Shown here piece by piece: positions 13,833 through 22,324 of a stretch of 64,000 nt of DNA. The stretch lies in assembly GCF_006716565.1 (NCBI RefSeq), contig NZ_VFPG01000001.1:1736001-1800000 (forward strand). The letters run 5' to 3'. The stretch's first letter is position 1. Every line of letters starts with the position of its first letter. The DNA is from Nocardia bhagyanarayanae (GTDB taxonomy: Bacteria > Actinomycetota > Actinomycetes > Mycobacteriales > Mycobacteriaceae). A program made the position numbers and the translations under genes. The notes under the pieces are model-generated. The model searched no databases. It saw only the letters and a program-made list of their open reading frames with translations, and had not been told where the DNA came from.

Positions 13833-15400
13833 TGAGCGCGCCGACGTGGGATCCGCACGACGAATCCAGGCGGATGGACCAGGTCCACCGGGCCGATCAA
13901 GAGTACGCCCGCAATCCCGATGTGCTCGTGCGATATTGGGACAAGGATCTTCGGGAAGTAGGCGAGGAGCACAGCTACCTGTCGCTGCAATTCAGCTACC
14001 CGCGCAACGCTGCCGGTGGCCTGAAGATGACCTGCCCGCGCGACATGGTGCATTTCGATCACCTCTTCAACAACGAAGACGGTGAGGATGCGACCATCCC
14101 GATCACCGTGAACACCAGAGGTTTCCGGTGGGACGGCTATATCACCAAAGCGTCGATCGTGCGCGACGAGTACGGTGTGGAGACGGTCGATATCGAGGCG
14201 ATCCACTGCTGGAACCACGTCGCGACGATCTGCTGCTGGGCCGCGCCATTCGCGCCGATCCTGGCCCAGTTCCCGCGGCACATGATCCAGTTCGGCCCGG
14301 TCCGTACATTGATCACGACCTATCTGACGGCCAATCTGATGCGCTTGCAGGGCAGCGACTCGCTCTTTCCGATCGCGGTCGTTCCGGTGAACCCGATGAC
14401 GGACACCAGCCGCTGGAGCGCCGCATCGGCACGGTTCGACATGGCGGACAAGCTGTTCGCGCCGATGCTCGAGGATTCCGGTGTCATGCTCACCGCACGA
14501 TTCTTCCTTCCTGGTGAGGACGAACAGCCTGCGCCGGAATGGTTTTATCTGGACAGGCCGACGGTGGTGCTCGACACTGTCGACAAGTCGGGCGTCACCG
14601 GGGCGACCGGCACGCTGCTCGACGGAATTCGCTCGTGGATCGAGGAATTCGCGGACGACGGCACCACTCCGGTGCGGTACCCGAACTTCAACTCGACCAC
14701 CGAATACGAGGCGGTATACGGGGAGACGGGCCCGTTGGGCACCGTCAAGAACTTTCCCTGGGTGTGGTACTTCGAAGGCGAGTATTCGGGAATCGGTCCC
14801 TCCGAGGTCGCCCTGCACAAGCCGACCGCCACCGACATCATCATCGGTGGGCGGTCACCCGGCTGGGTGAACGCGGGCATCGAAATCGCGATCAAGGGTC
14901 TGTTGTCGCTCATCGGGCTGGACTGGCTGTATCGCGGCCAGCTCAACGACGTGTTCCTGGCTTGGATGGTTTATCGAGACAAGGAGCGGGTGAGACGCGC
15001 GGGCCCCTATGCGTTCCGGGAGTTGTACATCACGGGGAGCGACAAGGCGTTCACGCTCGACGGACTGGTCGCAGCCCGTCAGGGACTGCACTTGACCAGG
15101 GGTTACACCAGCAAGCGAGTCTCCGTGGAAGACAACGCGCCGTATCTGCTCGGCCGGGATTTCGGTCTCGGCGACCAGATCGGTTTCGCGCTCGGTGAGC
15201 ACATCTTCACAGATTTCGTGACCGAGCTGACCTTCACCGACGACCGCGAGAGCTCGGCCCGATGGCAGATCGTCGTCGGCGACGGCGCCGACGAAGAGGA
15301 TTCGATCGTCAAGGCGTGGCAGCGGCTGGGCCGGGTCGCGGCCGCGGTCAAGGACCTGGCGACCGACGTCGGCGCAGACCTCGATCTGCTCATCTTCTGA
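13832..15400 (+). CDS. Gp37-like minor tail (baseplate hub) protein
   Basis: A 522-residue tail protein resembling the 'siphovirus ReqiPepy6 Gp37-like' family: an N-terminal WDKDLREVGEEHSYLSLQFSYPRNAAGGLKMTCP (polarity and topology of a hub beta domain), the HCWNHVATICCWAAPFAPI segment, then the later block SDKAFTLDGLVAARQGLHLTRGYTSKRVSVEDNAPYLLGRDFGLGDQIGFALGEHIFTDFVTELTFTDD. It would form part of the tail tip that contacts the cell. Four overlapping genes around it (tape measure, Dit, this gene) suggest a single operon. The nearby downstream genes are fibres. Confidence 0.75.
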   Translation: MSAPTWDPHDESRRMDQVHRADQEYARNPDVLVRYWDKDLREVGEEHSYLSLQFSYPRNAAGGLKMTCPRDMVHFDHLFNNEDGEDATIPITVNTRGFRWDGYITKASIVRDEYGVETVDIEAIHCWNHVATICCWAAPFAPILAQFPRHMIQFGPVRTLITTYLTANLMRLQGSDSLFPIAVVPVNPMTDTSRWSAASARFDMADKLFAPMLEDSGVMLTARFFLPGEDEQPAPEWFYLDRPTVVLDTVDKSGVTGATGTLLDGIRSWIEEFADDGTTPVRYPNFNSTTEYEAVYGETGPLGTVKNFPWVWYFEGEYSGIGPSEVALHKPTATDIIIGGRSPGWVNAGIEIAIKGLLSLIGLDWLYRGQLNDVFLAWMVYRDKERVRRAGPYAFRELYITGSDKAFTLDGLVAARQGLHLTRGYTSKRVSVEDNAPYLLGRDFGLGDQIGFALGEHIFTDFVTELTFTDDRESSARWQIVVGDGADEEDSIVKAWQRLGRVAAAVKDLATDVGADLDLLIF

Positions 15401-15421
15401 CCTATCCGACGAGGAGAAACG

Positions 15422-16462
15422 ATGGCGGACATTACTTTTCCCGCCCACATCACCGTGCGCAGGCAACCCGACGCGGATGGGTTGCCGGTGCTGACCGCCG
15501 AAACGACGGTTTCCCCCGAGATGGCCGTGCTTCCGCTGCCGCCCGGACCTCCCGGTGAGCCGGGTCGACGCGGGCGGCCACGCAGTACCTTCCGGAAAAT
15601 GGGCACGATCGCCGACGCGGCGACGCGCCCACTCGGGTTGGGTGCCGAGGACCGCGGTAAGTGGTGGCACCGGCTCGATGACAACGGCATGGACGTTTGG
15701 ACCGGCACCGCTTGGCGACATTCGCCCGATGCGGTCGGACCGCAGGGGCCGGTCGCCGCGCCGAATACCATCGCCGTCACCGAGACTGTGCACAGCGAGG
15801 ACCTGATCGTTCCGGCGGTCGAGTTCTCGGGTGTGGGCGCTGACCAGCAGCTGAAGGTGACGGTACCGGCCGGACAGCGCGGTCCGAAGGGGCCCCCCGG
15901 TGCGTCCGGAACAATATCGGCGGCAGTGGATTACGACACCGAGACCCTGCCGACCCAGGGTGGCGTTTTCGCCTACAGCAAGGCCACGCGCAAGTTCCGT
16001 TCGGCGCCTGCGCCGCTCGGCTTCGGGCCCTGGTCGTGGTTCCAGGAAGACTTCGCGGCGGAGCAGATCGCGGCGACCAACCGGATCGAAGGCGGTACCT
16101 TCACCATTCCCGCCCTGCCGTTCGCGTGGCGGCCTGTGGTGCACGGCCATATGTACAGCTACTCGGTCGCGAATTCCGTGCAATCGGCGGAGATCGTGGT
16201 CCGGCTGCACCATTCCCAGGGCCAGATCGTCGCGACGGGGCTGGGTGGTTCCGGTGGGTGGATGTACCTGCCCGTCTTCCCTTGCTACCGCGACGGAAGC
16301 ACCACCAAGGCGATGTCCCCGACGACGGACTTCGCGATTGTTCCCGCCGGGCAGCCCGCCAATCTCGTGGTGGCGGCCGAACGGATCGGTACCGGCACCG
16401 GCGATATCGGATTCAGCAATGCGAAGGCATCGCTTGTCGTATTCGCACGACCTATCGGATGA
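15422..16462 (+). CDS. Collagen-type tail fibre protein 1
   Basis: A 346-residue fibre-like protein. It has Gly-x-y triplets (PPGPPGEPGRRGRPR near 40-55; QRGPKGPPGASG near 155-165), separated by a small WWHRLDDNGMDVWTGTAWRHSPDAVG domain, and a C-terminal beta domain of about 150 residues beginning TFTIPALPFAWRPVVHGHMYSYSV and ending VPAGQPANLVVAAERIGTGTGDIGFSNAKASLVVFARPIG. The same C-terminal domain recurs in the next two genes. Collagen-like repeats are common in actinophage minor tail proteins and trimerise the shaft. ATG has GAGGAGAA upstream. Its likely job is binding the target cell surface. Confidence 0.75.
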   Translation: MADITFPAHITVRRQPDADGLPVLTAETTVSPEMAVLPLPPGPPGEPGRRGRPRSTFRKMGTIADAATRPLGLGAEDRGKWWHRLDDNGMDVWTGTAWRHSPDAVGPQGPVAAPNTIAVTETVHSEDLIVPAVEFSGVGADQQLKVTVPAGQRGPKGPPGASGTISAAVDYDTETLPTQGGVFAYSKATRKFRSAPAPLGFGPWSWFQEDFAAEQIAATNRIEGGTFTIPALPFAWRPVVHGHMYSYSVANSVQSAEIVVRLHHSQGQIVATGLGGSGGWMYLPVFPCYRDGSTTKAMSPTTDFAIVPAGQPANLVVAAERIGTGTGDIGFSNAKASLVVFARPIG

Positions 16463-16468
16463 GGTGAA

Positions 16469-17545
16469 ATGTCCAACGTAGGAGAGTACTTCGCATCCAC
16501 TCTGATCCGGGGCATCGACGAAGGAGTCGCGAAGCCGGGTGTAGTGCAGGCAATGCACGGCACGCCACGTGACGGATCGCTCGAGTTGATGACCGGGACT
16601 ACGGGTGACGCGGGCGTCGGCGGTCAGCCGGCCCGACCGTTCCGCTGGGAAGGTGATGTCGCGGATCAGGCCGCTCTGACGGCACTGTCCTCCAAGTTGA
16701 CGCCCGCACACGCCGGAAAGGCTTGGCGCGTCGTATCGACCGGAGCGCTGGTGTATTGGAACGGCGCTGGATTCGATTCCTTCGCAGAAGCTTTCGGGGC
16801 GCTCGGACCGGACGGCGAACCGTGCGCAATCACCATCGGTACGGTCGATACCGGTCCGGCCGGTTCCGATCTCCAGGTGGAAGTGGTCGGTGCTCCGCCC
16901 AACCTGACCTTGAATCTGACGATCCCGCGTGGGATCAAGGGCAAGAAGGGTGAGCCAGGTGGGCCGGGCCCGATTCGTCAGGCGGCGGACTACGCCACTG
17001 GCACGCACGTCGACCGGACCGTCCCGGTATGGGATTCCGCGACAGAGAAGTGGAAGCCCCGCCCCTATCCCGGACTGCGCGGGCCGTGGACGATCGCCGA
17101 GGGGCAAGCCTGGGACGGTGGTGCCGGATTCGCGGCATCGCAGTCGAATATCTCCGCGGCGTTCCATCCCATCGCGCAGCTGAGTGTCCCAGCCCAGGAC
17201 GTGGACTGGCGTCCCATGATCGCCGGCGGCGTCGTCGTTGGTACTACGGATGGCGCGGGCGATTTCAGTTCCCGCGTCGACGCCGAGGTGCGCATCGGAT
17301 CGGTCGACGGCCAGATCGTGGCGCTCGGCTCCGGGATGGTCTGGGGCGCTGACAGTTTCAATCGATTCCAGCCGTACTACGGCGCCCGCGGGCTCACGCC
17401 GGACAGCACGATCGGCGTCGTTCCGGCCGGGCAGCCGGTGACCCTGCACGTGGTGTTGCGTCGCAACAAGGGCACGGCCAACTACGACTACACCATGGCC
17501 AACGCGCAGATCGTGTGCACGGCCCGACCCGTGGGGGCGTTGTGA
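16469..17545 (+). CDS. Collagen-type tail fibre protein 2
   Basis: A 358-residue paralogue of the preceding fibre gene, starting 6 bases after it. It has a PARPFRWEGDVADQAALTALSSKLTPAHAGKAWRVVSTGALVYWNGAGFDSF module, short triplets (IKGKKGEPGGPGPIRQAADYATG) and the shared C-terminal beta domain from WRPMIAGGVVVG to the end (VPAGQPVTLHVVLRRNKGTANYDYTMANAQIVCTARPV). It is better conserved with fibre 3 than with fibre 1. The next gene starts inside the stop region (GTG overlapping TGA), so translation is coupled. Confidence 0.72.
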   Translation: MSNVGEYFASTLIRGIDEGVAKPGVVQAMHGTPRDGSLELMTGTTGDAGVGGQPARPFRWEGDVADQAALTALSSKLTPAHAGKAWRVVSTGALVYWNGAGFDSFAEAFGALGPDGEPCAITIGTVDTGPAGSDLQVEVVGAPPNLTLNLTIPRGIKGKKGEPGGPGPIRQAADYATGTHVDRTVPVWDSATEKWKPRPYPGLRGPWTIAEGQAWDGGAGFAASQSNISAAFHPIAQLSVPAQDVDWRPMIAGGVVVGTTDGAGDFSSRVDAEVRIGSVDGQIVALGSGMVWGADSFNRFQPYYGARGLTPDSTIGVVPAGQPVTLHVVLRRNKGTANYDYTMANAQIVCTARPVGAL

Positions 17546-18594
17546 CCATCGAGAACACGGTGAACGAACCGACCGTCGTCTACGACGACGACGTCATGAT
17601 CACGATGCGCGGTGTCTCCGATTCGGTGGGACTTCCCTACACGGTGAACCCGGTGGAACTCGCCGACCGAGAAGTCATGATCGAGCTTCGCGAGGGCCCG
17701 GCGGGTCCGGTCGGCCCGGAGGGGGACCCGGCCTGGCCTTGGCTGTGGGAGGGCGATATCGCCGATCTGGCGGCGCTCACCGCGCTCGGTCTCGGCATGG
17801 CGGATGCGCGCAAAGCATGGCGGGTCGTCTCCGAAAACGCGATCTACTACTGGACCGGGCTCGAACTCATAGCGTTCGACAACGCGTTTCGCCGGGTGGG
17901 CAGGCCGGGCGCGCCCAATCAGCTCACCGGTGCGGCACTCACCGGTGCGACCGGCTCGACGGCTGCCGCCAGCATGAACGGCACAGCGCCTGCGCAACGG
18001 CTGGAGATCACCTTCCCTCGTGGGGAGACCGGTGATGTCGGTGACCCTGGTGCGGCCGGTCGCATCCAGGACGCGGCCGATGTGTTGATCGATGAGGTGC
18101 ACCCGCTCGGCCAGGACCATGTGCTCGCGTGGGACGCCGCGATCGAGAAGTTCCGGCCCGCCCCGAGCCCGAATCTGGCCGGACCCTGGATCATCGGCGA
18201 GAAGCAGTTCACCGGTGGTACCAACATGACCGACCCGTTCAAGGTAGTCGCCGCCATCACCATTCCGGCGCAGCCGATGGCTTGGCGCCCCATCGTCGAG
18301 GGGTCCGCCTACGCGTCGGCCGCCAACGGAACCCGCTGCGACTTCGAGGTGCGTATCGGCGGACCCGAGGGTGCGCTCGTCGGTTACGCCCGGGGTCACG
18401 CGGTGAGCGCCATCGGCTTCGCATTGATCGCGCCGACGTTCCAGTACCCGATTCAACCCGGCTCGACGGCTGCCGTGGTGGCCGCGAACCAGACCGCCAC
18501 CCTGTACGTCATCGTGCGCCGAGTGGTCGGCACCGCGAATTACCGGGTCTACACGACCAACGCGCAACTCATCGTGTCCGCCCAGCCCGTATAG
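17542..18594 (+). CDS. Collagen-type tail fibre protein 3
   Basis: A 350-residue third paralogue, starting at GTG 17542 that overlaps the previous stop. It has the AWPWLWEGDIADLAALTALGLGMADARKAWRVVSENAIYYWTG module matching fibre 2, triplets GPAGPVGPEGDPA and GETGDVGDPGAAGRIQDAAD, and the end domain WRPIVEGSAYASAANGTRCDFEVRIGG...RVYTTNAQLIVSAQPV. Three tandem fibres with one shared C-terminal domain suggest duplication followed by divergence, possibly to widen or switch receptor range. All remain in frame, so all three may be displayed. Confidence 0.72.
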   Translation: MTIENTVNEPTVVYDDDVMITMRGVSDSVGLPYTVNPVELADREVMIELREGPAGPVGPEGDPAWPWLWEGDIADLAALTALGLGMADARKAWRVVSENAIYYWTGLELIAFDNAFRRVGRPGAPNQLTGAALTGATGSTAAASMNGTAPAQRLEITFPRGETGDVGDPGAAGRIQDAADVLIDEVHPLGQDHVLAWDAAIEKFRPAPSPNLAGPWIIGEKQFTGGTNMTDPFKVVAAITIPAQPMAWRPIVEGSAYASAANGTRCDFEVRIGGPEGALVGYARGHAVSAIGFALIAPTFQYPIQPGSTAAVVAANQTATLYVIVRRVVGTANYRVYTTNAQLIVSAQPV

Positions 18595-18695
18595 CCGACG
18601 GCACACGACTCGTCACCGGCTCGCTCTCGGAGCCGGCCACTCACCTCGACCCGGTACGCCGTTCCGGCCGCCGGTTGTCCGAAAGGCATTGATCC

Positions 18696-19982
18696 ATGGC
18701 CGATCTGCCCCCGCTGAAGTACGGCAAAGTCGTCGGGCGTTTTCTCGCCAATGTCATCGACGGCCCCGACCTCGGTGATCTTCCTGAATTCCCCCCGCTG
18801 ACCGGGACCGTCACTTTCAGCGCCGACGCGCCGAAAGTGCTTGTGCCAGGCGCGCAACCCAGCCCAGCGACCTACGTGCAGCTGCCGAACCACTACGAGT
18901 GCCAGCTGGACGAGTTCGGATATCTCACCTGGCGCGGTAAGCGGGGTGTGCGCCTTGTGGCGCCGAACTCCGCGACGAATCCTGCCCAGTGGACCTGGCG
19001 GGCATCGTTCGACCTGTCGTACGACGGCGAGCGCATTCCGCTGGAGTCCTTCAGTTTCGCGGTCTCCGAGTACGTCCCCGGACCGGACTCGGCCAACCCC
19101 GATGCCGGCTCGACCGGACTCGTCGACCTGACTTTGGTGTCGCCGGTGCCGTCCTCGGCCGGTGATGCGGTGGTCATGGGACCTCGCGGCGAAGGCATTC
19201 AGATAGATGGCCAGGTCGCGACCTACGCTTCGCTGCCCGCCACCCCGCCCGAAGGTGCACAGTATGTCGTGCAGGCGGATGGGCGGCTGTATGTGTACCA
19301 CGCCGCGGCGGGCGGCTGGCTGCCGAACGGACAAGGCGTCATCATCCGAGGGCCGGCGGGCACGACCGAGTGGGCGGGCATCACCGGCAAACCCGCTACG
19401 TTCCCGCCCACCATCGGCGACACCTCGACCACTGCGGTCGCCGGCGACGACCCGCGGCTCACCAATGCGCGCACCCCGACCTCGCACACTCACCCGGCCA
19501 ACCAGATTTCCGACTCCACCGCACTGGGGCGTTCCCTGGTCACCGCGGTCGATGCGGCCGCAGCGCGTACCGCGATCGGCACCATCGCGAGCACTGACAC
19601 GCGTCTCACCGACGCCAGAACGCCCACCGCGGCAGGTCAGCTCTACGACATCGCGTTCAAGTCCCACACCGGAAACCGCGCCGCGGGCGCGGGCAATGTG
19701 ATGCCCGAGGGACTGCGGATGGAACGGCAGGTCAAGGTCACATCGGTGACATATCGCGGAGAGACGGCCGGCACCGGAAACCTGGTCGTCGAACTCCGGC
19801 GCAACGGCACCGTGGTGGCGGGCACCTCGGCCACCATCGCCGCCGCGAATCACGCACAGGACACCACGGTGACCGGCGACTGGACCTTCGCGGTCGGGGA
19901 GCGGATCACGGTGGTCGTCACAACTGTGGACAACCCCGCGGGCAAGGGATTGCAGGCCAGCCTGAAGGGGGTGACGGTCTGA
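18696..19982 (+). CDS. Tail fibre/appendage protein
   Basis: A 428-residue protein with a clear fibre module GDDPRLTNARTPTSHTHPANQISDSTALGRSLVTAVDAAAARTAIGT and a second TDTRLTDARTPTAAGQLYD, typical of tail fibre shafts. The N-terminal half (MADLPPLKYGKVVGRFLANVIDGPDLGDLPEFPPLTGTVTFSADAPKV) is a beta domain found in actinophage appendages; residues about 165-215 carry GPRGEGIQIDGQVATYASLPATPPEGAQYVVQADGRLYVYHAAAGGWLPNGQG. The C-terminal domain (VTSVTYRGETAGTGNLVVELRRNGTVVAGTSATI) recurs in the following small genes. It ends in an overlap with the next start (TGATG). Confidence 0.72.
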   Translation: MADLPPLKYGKVVGRFLANVIDGPDLGDLPEFPPLTGTVTFSADAPKVLVPGAQPSPATYVQLPNHYECQLDEFGYLTWRGKRGVRLVAPNSATNPAQWTWRASFDLSYDGERIPLESFSFAVSEYVPGPDSANPDAGSTGLVDLTLVSPVPSSAGDAVVMGPRGEGIQIDGQVATYASLPATPPEGAQYVVQADGRLYVYHAAAGGWLPNGQGVIIRGPAGTTEWAGITGKPATFPPTIGDTSTTAVAGDDPRLTNARTPTSHTHPANQISDSTALGRSLVTAVDAAAARTAIGTIASTDTRLTDARTPTAAGQLYDIAFKSHTGNRAAGAGNVMPEGLRMERQVKVTSVTYRGETAGTGNLVVELRRNGTVVAGTSATIAAANHAQDTTVTGDWTFAVGERITVVVTTVDNPAGKGLQASLKGVTV

Positions 19983-20338
19983 TGGCGGGAATGGGCCTGG
20001 GCGGGCCGCCGATCGACCTCACCGCCGTCTCGAGCGACGCCTCCGAAGAGACCGGCGAGCCGACCGATCAAAGCGGGGTGCCGGAATGGGCCACCACCCG
20101 GTCCGGATATCCCGGCACGTGGGCTCCCCCCGCACCGGAGCCCGGCGGTGCCGGTTCGGAAACCGCTTCGGCACAGGAGATTCAACTGCTCCTCAACGAA
20201 ACCGTTGTGGCCACCGGCCCCGTGGCCGAAGGCGGTGACACCAAGTTGACCGTGCCCGCCGACATCACCATCGCGGCCGGCGACGTACTGACAATGCAGA
20301 TCGCCGAGGTGGTAACGCAGGAAGCGGAGATGAGCTGA
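19982..20338 (+). CDS. Small tail appendage protein A
   Basis: A 118-residue protein: a Pro/Gly/Ala-rich N-terminal half (GGPPIDLTAVSSDASEETGEPTDQSGVPEWATTRSGYPGTWAPP) and a C-terminal half IQLLLNETVVATGPVAEGGDTKLTVPADITIAAGDVLTMQIAE that looks like the last strands of the fibre C-terminal beta domain. It overlaps its neighbours at both ends by the TGATG arrangement. Probably a small fibre tip or decoration; the exact role is unknown. Confidence 0.6.
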   Translation: MAGMGLGGPPIDLTAVSSDASEETGEPTDQSGVPEWATTRSGYPGTWAPPAPEPGGAGSETASAQEIQLLLNETVVATGPVAEGGDTKLTVPADITIAAGDVLTMQIAEVVTQEAEMS

Positions 20339-20769
20339 TGGCGCTGGTCGTCGTCAGTGGTGTCGTGGAGCCCGCGGTCCCGATGGGCGTGGAGAAGTCC
20401 GGTGACCAGCCGGTGCCCGCGGGCTCCAGCGATGTGAAGGTGATCGGCTGGGTTGCTCGCACGGGCTACAGCCAGACGGTGATATCGGGCGACGAACTCG
20501 TCTCGAACGGCCGCGGCGCGGTAGTCGTGCGGTGCGGATTCAGTGTCACCGGCACCTTGGCGGTCAACGGCACAAGGAACTTCCAGCTGATGCACAACGA
20601 CACGGTCGTCAAGTCGCTGGACAGTGGCAACTCGGCGGTGGTCCTGACCGACACACCGCTCGACCTGGAGCGCGGTGATCGGGTGTGGGTGCGGTTGACC
20701 GGTTCGCAGTCCTTCACCGCAACCGTGAATGCCGGTGCAGGCACCTACCTGTACTACGACCTCCCCTGA
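20338..20769 (+). CDS. Small tail appendage protein B
   Basis: A 143-residue beta-rich protein: MALVVVSGVVEPAVPMGVEKSGDQPVPAGSSDVKVIGWVARTGYSQTVISGDELVSNGRGAVVVRCGF, then NFQLMHNDTVVKSLDSGNSAVVLTDTPLDLERGDRVWVRLTGSQSFTATVNAGAGTYLYYDLP. The second half shares the pattern 'L-N-x-T-V...L...GD.V.V...' with genes on either side and with the end of the 18696 fibre. It looks like a single jelly-roll-type unit displayed at the tail tip. Its ATG overlaps the previous stop. Confidence 0.62.
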   Translation: MALVVVSGVVEPAVPMGVEKSGDQPVPAGSSDVKVIGWVARTGYSQTVISGDELVSNGRGAVVVRCGFSVTGTLAVNGTRNFQLMHNDTVVKSLDSGNSAVVLTDTPLDLERGDRVWVRLTGSQSFTATVNAGAGTYLYYDLP

Positions 20770-20808
20770 CCGCACTCGAGTCGGGACACAGAAGGAAGGT
20801 GACCACCG

Positions 20809-21246
20809 ATGCCACTGATTGTTGTCGGCGGAAGCGTTTTTCAACCGTCGGCCATGACGAAGAACGGTACCCACGTGTTGGGTACCAGCGAAGTGTGGGC
20901 GGAAGTACCCGGCTGGACTGCCGACACCTCGGGCTTTCCGGGCTCCGTAGTGGTCGGCAATGGGCTGCGGTGCAACGGCTCGGCGTCCGCCGCGACCATC
21001 AACGCCGCACTCCCGTTCAGTGCCGGTACCAGCGGAAGCCATCAGGCACGGCTGATGCTCAACGGAACGACCGTCCTCGCGACCGGCGGCATGGTGACCG
21101 CTACGTCCGGAACAATGACCGTCGCCGCGACGGTGAGTCTGAACGATGGAGACGTGATCACCGTCCAGGCCTGGCACAACATTGGATTCCAGGCGTTTCG
21201 CGCCACCATCGGGGCCGGATCGGGGACATACGTTCGAATCAACTGA
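20809..21246 (+). CDS. Small tail appendage protein C
   Basis: A 145-residue paralogue of the two preceding genes, with GAAGGAAGGTG before the ATG. It begins MPLIVVGGSVFQPSAMTKNGTHVLG and has HQARLMLNGTTVLATGGMVTATSGTMTVAATVSLNDGDVITVQAWHNIGFQ, and ends GAGSGTYVRIN, closely matching the end of protein B (GAGTYLYYDL). This makes three small neighbouring genes that share one beta-sandwich design, the last structural genes before the lysis cassette. Confidence 0.62.
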   Translation: MPLIVVGGSVFQPSAMTKNGTHVLGTSEVWAEVPGWTADTSGFPGSVVVGNGLRCNGSASAATINAALPFSAGTSGSHQARLMLNGTTVLATGGMVTATSGTMTVAATVSLNDGDVITVQAWHNIGFQAFRATIGAGSGTYVRIN

Positions 21247-21341
21247 TCACTCCGCGATTTCGCGGTCTGGCGCCGAAGAAGATTTGCCGCCCGCCCCGAC
21301 GGCCGCGGGAATCCGGACCGATACAGAAAGGCAGGAAGCCC

Positions 21342-22115
21342 ATGTCGTGGACAGGGGATCCGGTATGGCTCGCCGACGTTCTCCGGGCGGAGGGCCTGCG
21401 CGTCGTCGAGTTTCCCGGCTGGCGCGAGCGCGGGCACGGGGATTTCGGTGAGATCTGGGGGATCATCGCCCATCACACGGGGGGATCGCACACGCCGTCG
21501 TCCGAAATTGCCTATGGATTCGCGCATTTGGCGGGGCCGTTGTCGCAGTTGCATCTCGACAGGGACGGCACCGTGACGGTTGTCGCCGCAGGTGTGTCGT
21601 GGCACGCGGGGCGTGGTCGGTGGCCGGGGCTGCCCGAGGACGACGCGAATTTCCACACCATCGGTATCGAAGCCGTGAACAACGGCACCGAGGGGTGGTC
21701 GCGCGAGCAATACGACGCGTACGTGGGGTGCTGCGCGGCGATCCTGCGCAGGATCGGCCACGGGGCCGATCGGGTGATCGGCCACAAGGAATGGGCCGGA
21801 ACCAAGCAGGGCAAGTGGGATCCCGGCGGCATGGATATGGACCGATTCCGCGCCGATATCGCGGAACGATTGAAAGGCGGTGTGCTGATGGCACTTTCCG
21901 ATGTGGAGCAGCGCGAACTCCTCGACAAGCTGCGCAGAGTGCATTTCGAGCTCACGTACGGGTTCCAGTCTCGGGTGGCGGATTCCGAGTACCGGGACAC
22001 GGTGGCCGGCTATGTGCTCAATTCCGACGCCGCCGACTACCGCAACGAGCAGCGGTTGAAGGCGGTCGAGCTCAAGATCGATCGCCTGCTCGACGCCATG
22101 GAAGGAAGGATCTGA
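21342..22115 (+). CDS. lysA: LysA endolysin, N-acetylmuramoyl-L-alanine amidase
   Basis: A 257-residue cytosolic enzyme that cuts the amide bond between muramic acid and the peptide stem during lysis. The N-terminal 170 residues form an Amidase_2 domain: IIAHHTGGSH (His44/45), FHTIGIEAVNNG, RVIGHKEWAGTKQGKWDPGGMDMDRFRADI (His148 and Asp160 as the other metal ligands). A C-terminal helical part follows. AGGCAGGAAG precedes the ATG at 21342. The holin ATG overlaps the stop (TGATG). With LysB at the left end, the island has everything needed to lyse a mycolate cell. Confidence 0.85.
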   Translation: MSWTGDPVWLADVLRAEGLRVVEFPGWRERGHGDFGEIWGIIAHHTGGSHTPSSEIAYGFAHLAGPLSQLHLDRDGTVTVVAAGVSWHAGRGRWPGLPEDDANFHTIGIEAVNNGTEGWSREQYDAYVGCCAAILRRIGHGADRVIGHKEWAGTKQGKWDPGGMDMDRFRADIAERLKGGVLMALSDVEQRELLDKLRRVHFELTYGFQSRVADSEYRDTVAGYVLNSDAADYRNEQRLKAVELKIDRLLDAMEGRI

Positions 22116-22324
22116 TGTTCGTTACCAAACTTCCCGAGCCCGCGCTGGTGCGCTCGGTGCTCGTCGCGATCACCGGCGTGATCGCGTTCGTCGTCGGCCA
22201 TCGGATCGATGTCTCGTGGATCGATTCGGTTCTGACGCTTTATGGTCTGCTCACCCCGGTGATCGCGGGCGCGGTCATTCGGCCCGCGGTCACGCCGGCC
22301 GTTTCGCGGGACGGCGGACGATGA
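22115..22324 (+). CDS. Holin
   Basis: A 69-residue membrane protein with two hydrophobic segments: ALVRSVLVAITGVIAFVVGH and WIDSVLTLYGLLTPVIAGAVI, and a short charged C-terminus (RDGGR). Small size, two helices and position between LysA and a membrane coiled-coil gene identify it as a holin, the pore former that releases LysA. The ATG overlaps the lysA stop and the stop abuts the next ATG. Confidence 0.78.
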   Translation: MFVTKLPEPALVRSVLVAITGVIAFVVGHRIDVSWIDSVLTLYGLLTPVIAGAVIRPAVTPAVSRDGGR

